16,320 nt of DNA, taken from assembly GCA_900555195.1 (NCBI GenBank), contig USKC01000028.1, positions 1 through 16,320 of the forward strand. The letters are read 5' to 3'. The translations under genes and the position numbers were made by a program. Shown piece after piece: positions 1-7,445 of this stretch (the stretch's first letter is position 1; every line of letters starts with the position of its first letter). Under the pieces are notes generated by a model. It saw only the letters and a list, made by a program, of their open reading frames with translations, was not told the origin of the DNA and did not search any database. This stretch comes from an uncultured Lachnospiraceae bacterium. GTDB lineage: Bacteria > Bacillota > Clostridia > Lachnospirales > Lachnospiraceae.

Positions 1-456
1 CCAGTATACCGGGAACAGCCATTTGCCGTTTGAAAGGACGATCCCTTTCCGCACATTCCCGTGTGAGGCCGCTCCCGGAAGCGATACCGGCTCGCTCCAG
101 GTTTTTCCGTCGTCGTCCGAAAAGGACAGAAAGGCGCTGATCTCACGGTATCTGCTTTCCGCGGCGTAAGTATGGACAACCATCATAGGCCGCTTCGCGC
201 CCGTAAAAATTTCTGTCGTATATGCCGCCCTTCTCCGGTGATAAAACAGAACCTGCGGGCTGCTCCACGTCACGCCGTCGTCATAGCTTCTTACCGCCAG
301 CGTAATATTCTGATCCTCCGGCTCCGTATGTCCTCCGCTTAAAAATGTGCAGATCAGGGAGCCGTCTCCCATTCTCGCCAAAACCGGTTCCCTGGCATAC
401 CCGTAGGTATTGCTCACGTCCATGATCAAATGAGCCGTACAGTGAAATAATTTCAT
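1..456 (-). CDS. BNR/Asp-box sialidase-fold protein, N-terminal 152 residues (cut by window edge)
   Basis: The reading frame starts at ATG 456-454 and stays open to position 1, so only the N-terminal 152 residues are visible. Two Asp-box motifs are present, SYDDGVTW and SDDDGKTW, each a beta-hairpin signature of sialidase-type propellers. The visible part ends in NGKWLFPVYW, which resembles the blade-end motif of BNR_2 (PF13088) proteins. An AREPVLARMGDGSL stretch occupies the place where true sialidases carry the RIP motif; an Arg is present but the motif is altered. There is no signal peptide, so the protein is probably cytoplasmic. The start overlaps the stop of the lactonase gene by 4 bases (ATGA), and a purine-rich GAGGAAGGGG lies in the end of that gene, which points to translational coupling. 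It is the last visible gene of the sugar operon. A glycosidase or polysaccharide-lyase-like propeller on an imported oligosaccharide is likely; the exact activity is unknown. Confidence 0.82.
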   Translation of the reverse strand, partial: MKLFHCTAHLIMDVSNTYGYAREPVLARMGDGSLICTFLSGGHTEPEDQNITLAVRSYDDGVTWSSPQVLFYHRRRAAYTTEIFTGAKRPMMVVHTYAAESRYREISAFLSFSDDDGKTWSEPVSLPGAASHGNVRKGIVLSNGKWLFPVYW

Positions 457-1502
457 ACCCCTTCCCCTTCCTCAAAGAACGTTTCCATCGCATAGGCTCC
501 TCGCAATGGTATCCTGCAGCTGCAATTGCCGTCCTTCCCGAAAACCTCCAGACTTCCCCGACTGTTCCCATACTCTTCATTGGCCGCAAATATCCAGCCG
601 CCCGTTCCGTCCGCCCTGACGTTCCTCGGCCACCCGTCCGTATGGATGCGGCGTATAAGCGTCAATGTCCCGTTCTCCTTGTCTACCTCAAAAATCTGAA
701 TCGTATTCTCCCCTCTTTCGGACGCAAGCACCCTGCTTCCTTTCCCAAAAACACGGACATCCGCCGCCAGATTTTCTCCCTTTCCCCATCCGGACAGCAG
801 ACTCTGCCGCTGTCTGCAGACCAATTCCTTCTTCCGTCCGTCCCAAACGTATCTGAAAATTTCGTTTCCCAGCTCCGTCACAAGATAATACTCCCCGTTT
901 TCGGGGTTATAGGCCATATGCCTGGGCCCGCTTCCTGCCGGCAATTCCGTATTCCCGCAGCATACAAGGGTCAGCTTCCCCTGCCGCCGCACCGGCGTCA
1001 GCCTATGGATCTGATCCGTTCCAAGATCCGGCACAAACAAGCCCTCTTCCCTCTCCAGGATAAAATGAGGATGGGAAAATTCCTGTCTCTTCGGATTGAT
1101 GCCGCTGCCCGGGAAAGCCTTCCAGGCTGCCGCCTCCCCCGGACGGCCGTCCTGAAGCGAAACGGCCGCAACCGCGCCGCAGCCATAGGCCGCGATCCAC
1201 AGAAGCCGTCCGTCTTCGCTTGCCCTCACATAACTGACGCCAGAAAATCCATATTCCTTCTCTGCCCTCCGCGTCAGGCTCCCGTCCGGCTGAATCGAGT
1301 AAGAGCGAATCCGGCTGCCCTCCTGTTCCTGACTGACCGCATACAGAATCCGCCCCCTTTCCCAGACCGCCAGGGCAACCGCGGGAAAGGAATCCTCCTT
1401 TCCTGCCTCCCGAAGCGTTCCCTGTTTTTCCTCAAAACGAAACCGATAGATCCCGTCCCTGTTTTTCTGCCCGATCACCGTACAATATAAGTTCATCCTC
1501 AT
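453..1502 (-). CDS. Lactonase-family 7-bladed beta-propeller protein (6-phosphogluconolactonase-like)
   Basis: This 349-residue cytoplasmic protein matches the YbhE/Pgl-type lactonase family (PF10282), whose usual length is 330-360. Family marks visible are SHPHF (143-147), VPDLGTDQI (157-165), GSGPRHM (190-196), ASERGENTIQIF (260-271), WPRNV (291-295) and an AANEEYGNSRG stretch near 306-316. Characterised members hydrolyse 6-phosphogluconolactone, but many operon-borne homologues act on other sugar lactones or have no known substrate. Here the gene lies between two BNR genes and downstream of an aldo/keto reductase, so a lactone formed by oxidation of the imported sugar is a reasonable but unproven substrate. 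The upstream BNR stop is 8 bases away and the downstream BNR start overlaps by 4 bases. A second ATG at 1496 is possible; the GGGGGA ending the upstream gene suits the ATG at 1502 better. Confidence 0.85.
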   Translation of the reverse strand: MRMNLYCTVIGQKNRDGIYRFRFEEKQGTLREAGKEDSFPAVALAVWERGRILYAVSQEQEGSRIRSYSIQPDGSLTRRAEKEYGFSGVSYVRASEDGRLLWIAAYGCGAVAAVSLQDGRPGEAAAWKAFPGSGINPKRQEFSHPHFILEREEGLFVPDLGTDQIHRLTPVRRQGKLTLVCCGNTELPAGSGPRHMAYNPENGEYYLVTELGNEIFRYVWDGRKKELVCRQRQSLLSGWGKGENLAADVRVFGKGSRVLASERGENTIQIFEVDKENGTLTLIRRIHTDGWPRNVRADGTGGWIFAANEEYGNSRGSLEVFGKDGNCSCRIPLRGAYAMETFFEEGEGV

Positions 1503-1510
1503 TCCCGTAT

Positions 1511-2707
1511 CTATTCCCCCGCCTTATCCACCAGGATCCGAAGTTTTCCGTCCGCTGAAACCATTCTCCCCGCCAGGATATCCTCTTCCCGGAACTTTGC
1601 CATCAGAATTTCTTTCTGCGCAAACCGGCTGTAATCATAAATCAGCTCGATCAGCCCGTCTTCCCTTTCCACTCCGTCGGGATAGGACACATCCTCTCTT
1701 TCATCCAGGATCAAAGGCCTCGACCAGGTCTTTCCCTCATCGTCGGATAAAAACGCCGCCAGGCGGTTTCTTTTTCCAGCCACCATATCCGTCCCGGATA
1801 TATTCGCTTTGGATATCGCCCCGGATGCGTCCGCGCCGGATGTATCCTCACCGGATTCTCGCGCGTGGTTCACCAAAAGCAGACGGCCGGAGCGCAGCCT
1901 GCGGATAAAAAATCTGGCGTTCGGCCCCCATATCCCGCTTTTTTCGATAGAATGCCAGGTCTTCCCCCCATCGGCAGAGAACGCCTCTCCAAGTCCTGTC
2001 TGCAGCCGCAGAAGCATCCACAGGCTTCCGTCCGTTCTTTCTACCAGCATATGCTCGTCATAGTATCTGTCCGGCATATCTACGCCGGACAGATAGTGAA
2101 AGCTCTTCCCTCCATCCGACGACCTGTATACATTGGCCAGCCGGTTGGGACAGGAGGGATTATACTCCGAAGCGATGGCCTTCCATAGGCTGATGGGAAG
2201 AAGCCAGTCTCCATTTTGCAATACCGTCGGCTTATTCAGCATCACGCCGTCACCGATGCGAATCGGCCCGCTCCATTCCGGGTTCTTCGCATCCGGCGCT
2301 TCGCATACGGAAAACCAGCACCCCGCCCTTCCGTCAAAACCGCCGTAGCTCTGCGCCCAGAATAAAAAGACCCTTCCGTCCGGAGCCGTCCATAAGCAGG
2401 GATCAAAGGCCCTCACATTTCCCGCCGGGTCCACCGCCAGAATCGGTTCCGACCAGGTTCTGCCTTCATCGTCGCTTTTTTTCAGCAGCACATAGTTCTC
2501 CGCCCCTTCCTCATCCCCGCCGCTGTAGAAGCAGACATACAGCCTGCCGTTTTCGGTTCTGGTCAGGGACGGAATCCCCTGCCATTGTCTGTTTTTACCG
2601 GCATATTTGCCTCCCGCCGGCCCCATGACCATGTCCCCCGGCTTCAAAGCCTCGTCCTTTTCCGCCATCGTCTGTTCCGTCACCGGAATCTGTGTAAGAC
2701 CATGCAT
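1511..2707 (-). CDS. Cytoplasmic BNR-repeat (sialidase-fold) protein
   Basis: This 398-residue protein has four clear Asp boxes: SDDEGRTW (78-85), SSDGGKSF (196-203), SADGGKTW (244-251) and SDDEGKTW (321-328). These mark a six- or seven-bladed sialidase-type propeller (BNR_2, PF13088). It has no signal peptide or membrane segment and so acts in the cytoplasm. Where GH33 sialidases have the catalytic-Arg motif RIP, this protein has QGIPSL (43-48), so the first arginine of the triad appears to be replaced by glycine. A true sialidase assignment is therefore doubtful; another glycosidase or a propeller lyase is equally possible. Residues 285-308 are a low-complexity insertion of degenerate five-residue repeats (SGEDT, SGADA, and so on). 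A strong ribosome site, GGGGAGGAA, lies 7 bases before the ATG inside the end of the aldo/keto reductase gene, with 1 base between the two genes. It is part of the sugar operon. Confidence 0.85.
   Translation of the reverse strand: MHGLTQIPVTEQTMAEKDEALKPGDMVMGPAGGKYAGKNRQWQGIPSLTRTENGRLYVCFYSGGDEEGAENYVLLKKSDDEGRTWSEPILAVDPAGNVRAFDPCLWTAPDGRVFLFWAQSYGGFDGRAGCWFSVCEAPDAKNPEWSGPIRIGDGVMLNKPTVLQNGDWLLPISLWKAIASEYNPSCPNRLANVYRSSDGGKSFHYLSGVDMPDRYYDEHMLVERTDGSLWMLLRLQTGLGEAFSADGGKTWHSIEKSGIWGPNARFFIRRLRSGRLLLVNHARESGEDTSGADASGAISKANISGTDMVAGKRNRLAAFLSDDEGKTWSRPLILDEREDVSYPDGVEREDGLIELIYDYSRFAQKEILMAKFREEDILAGRMVSADGKLRILVDKAGE
1784..1855 (-). repeat. Degenerate 15-bp tandem repeat coding a pentapeptide insertion
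   Basis: Five imperfect units with GGAT cores (plus strand) are spaced 15, 12, 15 and 15 bases apart. They encode SGEDT-SGADA-SGAI-SKANI-SGTDM in the BNR protein, between a strand ending RLLLVNHA and the last Asp-box blade. One unit has lost a codon in frame. This is a typical slippage-born loop insertion in a propeller protein. Confidence 0.7.
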
Positions 2708-2708
2708 C

Positions 2709-3689
2709 TTAAAATTCCTCCCCGTCCAGAAGGAAATCCCGTTCTTCCTTTGAAAGCCTGCACTCCGCCGCCCGGATGCTGCTCTTTAACTCTTCTTCCT
2801 TCCACGGCCCCACGATCGGGATGACCTGAAAAGGCTGGGCATACAAATAGCCTAACGTAATCTCCAGTTCGGAACGTCCTGTCAGTTTTTTCAGCATTTC
2901 CACCCGCCGCGCCCTGCCTAGGGTCGCTTCATTGTAAAAGTAGTCCCTGGGGAAGCTGTACTTCTCATTTGTCAGAAAATCCTTCTCTTGATACAGGGCG
3001 AAGAATCCGGCCGCCTGGGAGGTATAGGCGGTAAGAGGCCGCTGCTTCCGGTTATGGTAACGGAAGATCTCCTCGTTTACACAGCTTTGCGTCGCCTCCA
3101 GGACGGTCTTTTCATTTGCTTTGGCCAGATTAAACATGATCTCATCGACGGCAAAGCCCTCCAATCCATGCTCCGCCGCATAGCGATCCGCTTCTTCCAT
3201 TCTCCGCGCGCTCCAATTGGAACAGGCAAAATAGCGCACCAGCCCTTCCTTCTTCAATTCGTTCACCGTTTCCATAATTTCCCCTACGTCTCTTGAAGGG
3301 TCGTCCTGATGCAGATAATACAGATCAATATAATCCGTCCTTAAATTCTTCAGGCTGTCCTGCAAATCCTGCCTGATTTCCTGTTTGGAAAGGCGCTTCT
3401 TCCCCTTTTCCCCCTCATTGTCCGCAGCCCCTTTGGTAGCCAGTATCACCTTGTCCCTCAGATGGTGAAAGGACAGCCATCTTCCGATCATCCTCTCGGA
3501 CAGGGGCAGATTTCCCGGATTCCACCGGCCATATACGTTTGCCGTATCGATGAAAGTTCCCCCTTCTCCTATATAACAGTCCATGATCTTCAGAGAAGTC
3601 TTCTCATCCACCCTGCTGGCAAGCGCTCCCGTGCCAAGCGCGAGATCCGATACCCTTAACGACGTATTTCCCAATCTGACATATCTCAT
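2709..3689 (-). CDS. Aldo/keto reductase
   Basis: This 326-residue NAD(P)H-dependent oxidoreductase belongs to the aldo/keto reductase superfamily (PF00248), full length for the family. The catalytic tetrad can be read directly: Asp48 and Tyr53 in FIDTANVYG, Lys86 in ILATKG and His127 in DLYYLHQDD. The nucleotide phosphate-binding region lies near the C-terminus (VIPIVGPWKEEEL). The N-terminal MRYVRLGNTSLRVSDLALGT is the usual first strand and hairpin of the family. The gene is part of the sugar operon, 27 bases after the second permease and 1 base before the BNR gene. A ribosome site, AGAAGGAGAA, precedes the ATG. It probably reduces or oxidises a carbonyl of the imported sugar or of a breakdown product; coupling with the downstream lactonase would suit sugar oxidation to a lactone. 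The substrate is not deducible from sequence. Confidence 0.9.
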   Translation of the reverse strand: MRYVRLGNTSLRVSDLALGTGALASRVDEKTSLKIMDCYIGEGGTFIDTANVYGRWNPGNLPLSERMIGRWLSFHHLRDKVILATKGAADNEGEKGKKRLSKQEIRQDLQDSLKNLRTDYIDLYYLHQDDPSRDVGEIMETVNELKKEGLVRYFACSNWSARRMEEADRYAAEHGLEGFAVDEIMFNLAKANEKTVLEATQSCVNEEIFRYHNRKQRPLTAYTSQAAGFFALYQEKDFLTNEKYSFPRDYFYNEATLGRARRVEMLKKLTGRSELEITLGYLYAQPFQVIPIVGPWKEEELKSSIRAAECRLSKEERDFLLDGEEF

Positions 3690-3716
3690 TGCTTTTCTCC
3701 TTCTTTTTCGTACCGC

Positions 3717-4613
3717 TTATCCCTTAACCGCGCCCACCGTAATTCCTTTGGCAAAATATTTCTGGAAAAACGGGAAAATAATGATCAGCGGCACAATCCC
3801 GATTACCGCTATCGCCATTCTGACGGTTACCGTCGGCATCTTGGCCAGGGCGCTGGCGGCGTCCACATTGCCGGACATGCTTTGGGTCATGAACTGAATA
3901 TCCAGCAGGATACGGTTCAGATAATTCTGCAGGCTGAACAGTTCCGTATCTGTGATATACAATAACCCGTTATACCAATCGTTCCAAAATCCCACCCCGA
4001 TCAACAGGCCCACCGTCGCCAGGATCGGCGTGGAGATCGGAAATACAATCTGCAGAAAAATCCGAAATTCCCCCGCTCCGTCTATCTTGGCCGATTCGAT
4101 CAGTTCATCCGGGATATTCCCTTCAAAATACGTCCTCATCAGCAGGATGTTAAATCCGTTGATCAGGATATTGCTGGGGATCAGCAACGCCCACAGCGTA
4201 TTTTTAATATGGAAGGTGTTCACATACATCAAATAAGTAGGCACCATCCCGCCGTTAAACAGCAGCGTAAAGAAGACGAAAAAGTTCATCGCCCTCCGCC
4301 CCCGGAGTATCTTCCTGGAAAGGGCATAGCCGAACATCGCCGTGAACAAAAGCCCCGCCACCGTACCGACCAGCGTGATAAAAATAGAAATTCCATATGC
4401 CCGCGTAATCGTCTCTGACTGCGTTACCAGATATTCATATGCGCCCAGGCTCCACTTCTCCGGGAAGTAGGAATATCCGTTTCTGAATACGGTATCGTTA
4501 TCCGTAAAAGAAGCTATGATCAGAAGCAGGATGGGCAGGATACAGAAGCAGCACATCAGGCAGAGAACAACGTTTGCCACAGCCGCCGAAGCATGAAAGC
4601 GCTTTTTTTTCAT
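3717..4613 (-). CDS. Carbohydrate ABC transporter permease, YtcP/MalG type
   Basis: This 298-residue integral membrane protein has about six transmembrane segments; the first spans roughly residues 12-35 and the last roughly 265-285. The cytoplasmic EAA loop that docks on the ATPase is visible at about 172-191 (IESAKIDGAGEFRIFLQIVF). The C-terminus KGITVGAVKG is typical of YtcP-like permeases that pair with LplB-like permeases and LipO-like binding proteins for oligosaccharide uptake. A ribosome site AGGAGG sits 8 bases before ATG 4613, overlapping the upstream permease stop, and the gap between the permeases is 12 bases. No ATP-binding gene is present in the operon, so the pair probably uses a shared ATPase (MsmK/UgpC type) encoded elsewhere. 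Confidence 0.93.
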   Translation of the reverse strand: MKKKRFHASAAVANVVLCLMCCFCILPILLLIIASFTDNDTVFRNGYSYFPEKWSLGAYEYLVTQSETITRAYGISIFITLVGTVAGLLFTAMFGYALSRKILRGRRAMNFFVFFTLLFNGGMVPTYLMYVNTFHIKNTLWALLIPSNILINGFNILLMRTYFEGNIPDELIESAKIDGAGEFRIFLQIVFPISTPILATVGLLIGVGFWNDWYNGLLYITDTELFSLQNYLNRILLDIQFMTQSMSGNVDAASALAKMPTVTVRMAIAVIGIVPLIIIFPFFQKYFAKGITVGAVKG

Positions 4614-4625
4614 CGCACATTCCTC

Positions 4626-5552
4626 CTAAAACAACGCGTCTTCAGGGCTCAGCTTTTTCACCGCCAGATTCACCAGAAGAACCAGAATAAAGCCTACGAT
4701 AGATTGGTATACGCCGGCCGCCGAAGCCATCCCCACATCCCCCATCTGGGTAAGCGCCCGGTACACATAGGTGTCGATCGTATTGGTCGTACTGAAGATA
4801 GCGCCTGAATTCTGCGTCACCTGGTAAAAAAGCCCAAAATCAGAGTAGAAGATCTTTCCTACCGCCAAAAGAGTCATCATCACCACGACCGGTTTCAAAA
4901 AAGGAAGCGTAATATACCATATCTGCTGCAGCTTCCCGGCGCCGTCCAGCTGCGCCGCCTCGAAGTAGGAATCGTCCACCGCCACCACGCTTGCAAAAAA
5001 GATGATGCTCTGGAAGCCAAACGCCTTCCAGGTATTTACAATCGGCAGGATGACGGGCCAATACTTGGCTTCATTGTACCAGGAAATGGGCGGCGCCCCC
5101 ATAGCCTGGAGAATCCCCTTGTTCAGCAGCCCCGAGTCAGAGCTCAGAAAGGCGAATACCAGATAGCTGATAATAATCATGGAAAAAAGATAGGGCAGCA
5201 GAATGACCGTCTGATAGATCTTTAACGCCGTCCTGTTTCTGATCTCATTCAGAAGAACCGCGATGCATACGCCAATCACCGTGTTCAGCGCTATAAACAG
5301 CAGATTATAAAGGATCGTATTCCTTGTGATCACCCATGCCGTGGAATTTTTAAACAGGAACTCAAAGTTCTGCAGCCCCGCCCAGGAACTCCCCCAGATT
5401 CCCTTTCCATAGTCATAGTCCTTAAAGGCTACCACAAGGCCGCTTAATGGGCAGTAGTTATTAATCAAAAGATACAGGGCCCCCGGCAGCATCATCAGAT
5501 ACAGCGGAAAAGTCCTCCTGATATACAGCAGCGTTTTCTTTATTTTTGTCAT
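4626..5552 (-). CDS. Carbohydrate ABC transporter permease, LplB/YtcO type
   Basis: This 308-residue membrane protein has six predicted transmembrane segments. The N-terminal YLMMLPGALYLLINNYCPL is characteristic of LplB-type permeases. The EAA loop is at about 198-217 (EAAQLDGAGKLQQIWYITLP). It forms the import channel with the downstream YtcP-type permease. A GAGGAAGT ribosome site lies just before ATG 5552. The gene is separated from the binding-protein gene by 73 bases containing a strong hairpin (5587-5618), which probably lowers permease expression relative to the binding protein. Substrate is unknown; the LplB/YtcP/LipO class usually handles complex oligosaccharides. Confidence 0.94.
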   Translation of the reverse strand: MTKIKKTLLYIRRTFPLYLMMLPGALYLLINNYCPLSGLVVAFKDYDYGKGIWGSSWAGLQNFEFLFKNSTAWVITRNTILYNLLFIALNTVIGVCIAVLLNEIRNRTALKIYQTVILLPYLFSMIIISYLVFAFLSSDSGLLNKGILQAMGAPPISWYNEAKYWPVILPIVNTWKAFGFQSIIFFASVVAVDDSYFEAAQLDGAGKLQQIWYITLPFLKPVVVMMTLLAVGKIFYSDFGLFYQVTQNSGAIFSTTNTIDTYVYRALTQMGDVGMASAAGVYQSIVGFILVLLVNLAVKKLSPEDALF

Positions 5553-5586
5553 ACTTCCTCAACTCCCATTTTCAGCGCAGCTTGCC

Positions 5587-5618
5587 ACGGCCGGGTCATG
5601 TCGTCCATGCCCGGCCGT
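5587..5618 (-). promoter_or_regulatory. Intercistronic hairpin between binding-protein and permease genes
   Basis: On the minus strand, ACGGCCGGGCATG pairs with CATGACCCGGCCGT around a 5-base loop: 13 base pairs with one bulged A. No T-run follows, so it is not a classical terminator. In binding-protein-dependent transporters such hairpins usually protect the upstream mRNA 3' end and give more binding protein than permease; that role is inferred here. Confidence 0.75.
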
Positions 5619-5625
5619 TCTGGGA

Positions 5626-7203
5626 TTAATTGGCCGCAGCCCATTCGTCAAGCTGTCTCTGTTTTTCCGCAATTACCGTATCGATTCCGGCATCCTTCAG
5701 GGCCTGGATAAACTTAGGCAGATTTTCGTCCGGATCGATTACTCCGTTCTCCAGCGGAAGCCTGTACTGATCAAAAACAGCCTGTACGGCGGCCACTTCT
5801 GTCTTTACCTCAGAAGGGTCAAATACGAAGCCCAATGCATTCGACTTAATCGCGCTGTCGTTAAATTCTCTGAACTTCTCATTCAGGTTTTCCGGATCCG
5901 TGTTCCAGATATAGCTTAAATATCTGTTTCCAAACGCATAGGTGGCGCTCAGCGTGTAGCCCGACGTATCCGCAGTAACTCCCTCCGGATAAGTGATCCA
6001 TTCGTCGCTTCCGTCGACATGGACATAATGGGTTCCTTCCACGCCCCAGACCAGCGCATTGTAAACCGCTTCATCCGTGTACAAAAGATTCAGGAATTCC
6101 AGAACCTTTTCCGGATTTTCACAGGTCGTCGGAATCGACTGGATGATCGCCCCTACCTGCTGCGTATTGGTAAATGCGGGATTCACCGTCACGGCATCGC
6201 TCTTGATTCCGGTCATATTGCTATTGTCCGTCGGAACGCCGGGATGGATGAGGGATAAGGTCGTCGCCACCTTCCCTGTCTTGTAATAGGAAACCCCGGT
6301 ATCCGGATTCGTGGAAGCGTCCGGCAGGATATATCCCTTTTCGTTCCACTCTCTCGCCTTTCTTACGGCGTCTTCATAATAAGGGGTTTCAAACAGATTC
6401 ACCAGCTGCAGCTCTCCCTGTCCGTGGTCAAGAAGGACTCCCATATCGTCCCCCATGCTGTCATGCTGCTTAAAGAAGCTGTCCAGCACGCTTGTCGTCT
6501 GCCCCTGGGGCTGCGTAACGTACATATCCGGTTCCCCTTCTTTAATCTTGGCAAACAGCTCATCCACTTCCTCTACGGTCATGCTGCCCATGCTGTCATT
6601 GATCTCAACCCCGTATTTCTGGGCGATGTCGTCCCGAATGATCAGTCCATACGCATTCGCCATATCCCGTATGGTAGGGAAGCCATAGATTTTGCCGCCG
6701 ATTGTCGTAGCCTTGATAAAGTCCCCCTCTACCTCCAGCAGCTCCGGGGCGTACTGCTGAACCATTTCCTCATCGAGCCCCATGATCTTATTGGAGGATA
6801 CGTCCGTGCTGAACGTCGTCCGTGCGGAAGCGTTATACAGATCCAGCTTCTCTCCGCTGGAAATCATAAGATTAATCTGCTGGTCGTAGTTCGCTCCCGT
6901 CATTGGAAGCAGCTCCACCCTGGCTCCGATTTTCTCTTCTACCAGCGTATTCAGATTTTCTTCCACCAGATCCCAATCCGGCTGCTGTACCCATACGTCG
7001 AAAGCGTACACAATCGTATAGGGCTCTTCCCCGCCTTCTTCGGATACCGGCGTATTTTCTGCCTCCTCGCTCAAAACCTCTGCAGCCGTCCCCTGTGTCC
7101 CCTGCGTCTCCTGGGACGGCTCGTTTCCTCCCTGCGCGCCGCAGCCGCCTAACAGCAGGCTTGCCGCCAGCAGCAGCGCCATTCCTTTTCGATTCCTTCT
7201 CAT
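5626..7203 (-). CDS. Extracellular sugar-binding lipoprotein of an ABC importer (LipO-like)
   Basis: This 525-residue protein begins with a lipoprotein signal: positively charged MRRNRKG, a hydrophobic run, and the lipobox LGGC with Cys21 as the predicted lipidation site. A Ser/Thr/Glu/Gln-rich linker follows (about 22-60). The body is a family 1 solute-binding fold (GAKLDLYN-like stretch QQINLMISSGEKLDLYN near 107-124), and the C-terminal part (from about 425) resembles the DUF3502 domain of LipO-type proteins. It sits on the outer membrane face of the cell membrane and delivers oligosaccharide to the two permeases. It is the first gene of the catabolic operon. An excellent ribosome site, AAGGAAGGAGG, precedes ATG 7203, and a perfect TATAAT -10 lies about 50 bases upstream. 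It is expected to be controlled by the adjacent YesN-type regulator. Confidence 0.93.
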   Translation of the reverse strand: MRRNRKGMALLLAASLLLGGCGAQGGNEPSQETQGTQGTAAEVLSEEAENTPVSEEGGEEPYTIVYAFDVWVQQPDWDLVEENLNTLVEEKIGARVELLPMTGANYDQQINLMISSGEKLDLYNASARTTFSTDVSSNKIMGLDEEMVQQYAPELLEVEGDFIKATTIGGKIYGFPTIRDMANAYGLIIRDDIAQKYGVEINDSMGSMTVEEVDELFAKIKEGEPDMYVTQPQGQTTSVLDSFFKQHDSMGDDMGVLLDHGQGELQLVNLFETPYYEDAVRKAREWNEKGYILPDASTNPDTGVSYYKTGKVATTLSLIHPGVPTDNSNMTGIKSDAVTVNPAFTNTQQVGAIIQSIPTTCENPEKVLEFLNLLYTDEAVYNALVWGVEGTHYVHVDGSDEWITYPEGVTADTSGYTLSATYAFGNRYLSYIWNTDPENLNEKFREFNDSAIKSNALGFVFDPSEVKTEVAAVQAVFDQYRLPLENGVIDPDENLPKFIQALKDAGIDTVIAEKQRQLDEWAAAN

Positions 7204-7395
7204 AATTGCCTCCTTCCTTTGTTATTGTTCCCTCAGGTTTCTGTGATTTTATTATAGGTTCCCCACATTCCGCGTTCTACTTGAAACTCGACCTGAATTT
7301 ATGAATTCTCTACCTTTTGTTTCGTGCGAGCGCGCATGCACAGCTACAGTGAATTGTTCTTTTTTATTCAATAGGAACGGAACTTTCCTACCCAA
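7204..7395 (-). promoter_or_regulatory. Promoter and control region of the sugar operon
   Basis: A perfect -10 (TATAAT, plus positions 7251-7256) lies about 48 bases before the binding-protein start. At 17 bases upstream there is only TAGAAC, a poor -35, which suits an activator-dependent promoter. Possible operator-like features upstream are an imperfect 18-base palindrome (7324-7341, 14 of 18 positions symmetric, CpG-rich core GCGCGC), an AATT-rich near-palindrome containing GAATTC (about 7294-7308), and a TAGGAA...TTCCTA inverted repeat (7372-7390). Which of these binds the YesN-type regulator cannot be decided from sequence. Confidence 0.6.
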
Positions 7396-7433
7396 TAAAA
7401 AATCCTCCTGAAGGCTTATGCCCCCAGAAGGAT
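7396..7433 (-). terminator. Rho-independent terminator of the two-component operon
   Basis: On the minus strand ATCCTTCTGGGGG pairs with CCTTCAGGAGGAT (13 base pairs including three G-U) around a 6-base loop, and the stem is followed by six T. It begins 12 bases after the response-regulator stop, so it separates the regulator operon from the transporter operon. Confidence 0.85.
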
Positions 7434-7445
7434 CCTTTTCTTTCT

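Noticed and set aside
281..589. Minus-strand open frame of 102 codons near the left end
   Set aside because: It runs across the junction of the lactonase and second BNR genes in a third frame. The frame from ATG 456 with two Asp boxes is the real gene.
642..1490. Plus-strand open frame of 282 codons opposite the lactonase gene
   Set aside because: The minus strand encodes a complete lactonase-family propeller. The plus-strand translation is Pro/Arg/Leu-rich, has no motif, and has no ribosome site worth noting.
1511..2707. Naming the BNR protein nanH or sialidase
   Set aside because: Asp boxes show only the fold. The RIP arginine is missing, there is no signal peptide, and no sialic-acid catabolic genes are nearby.
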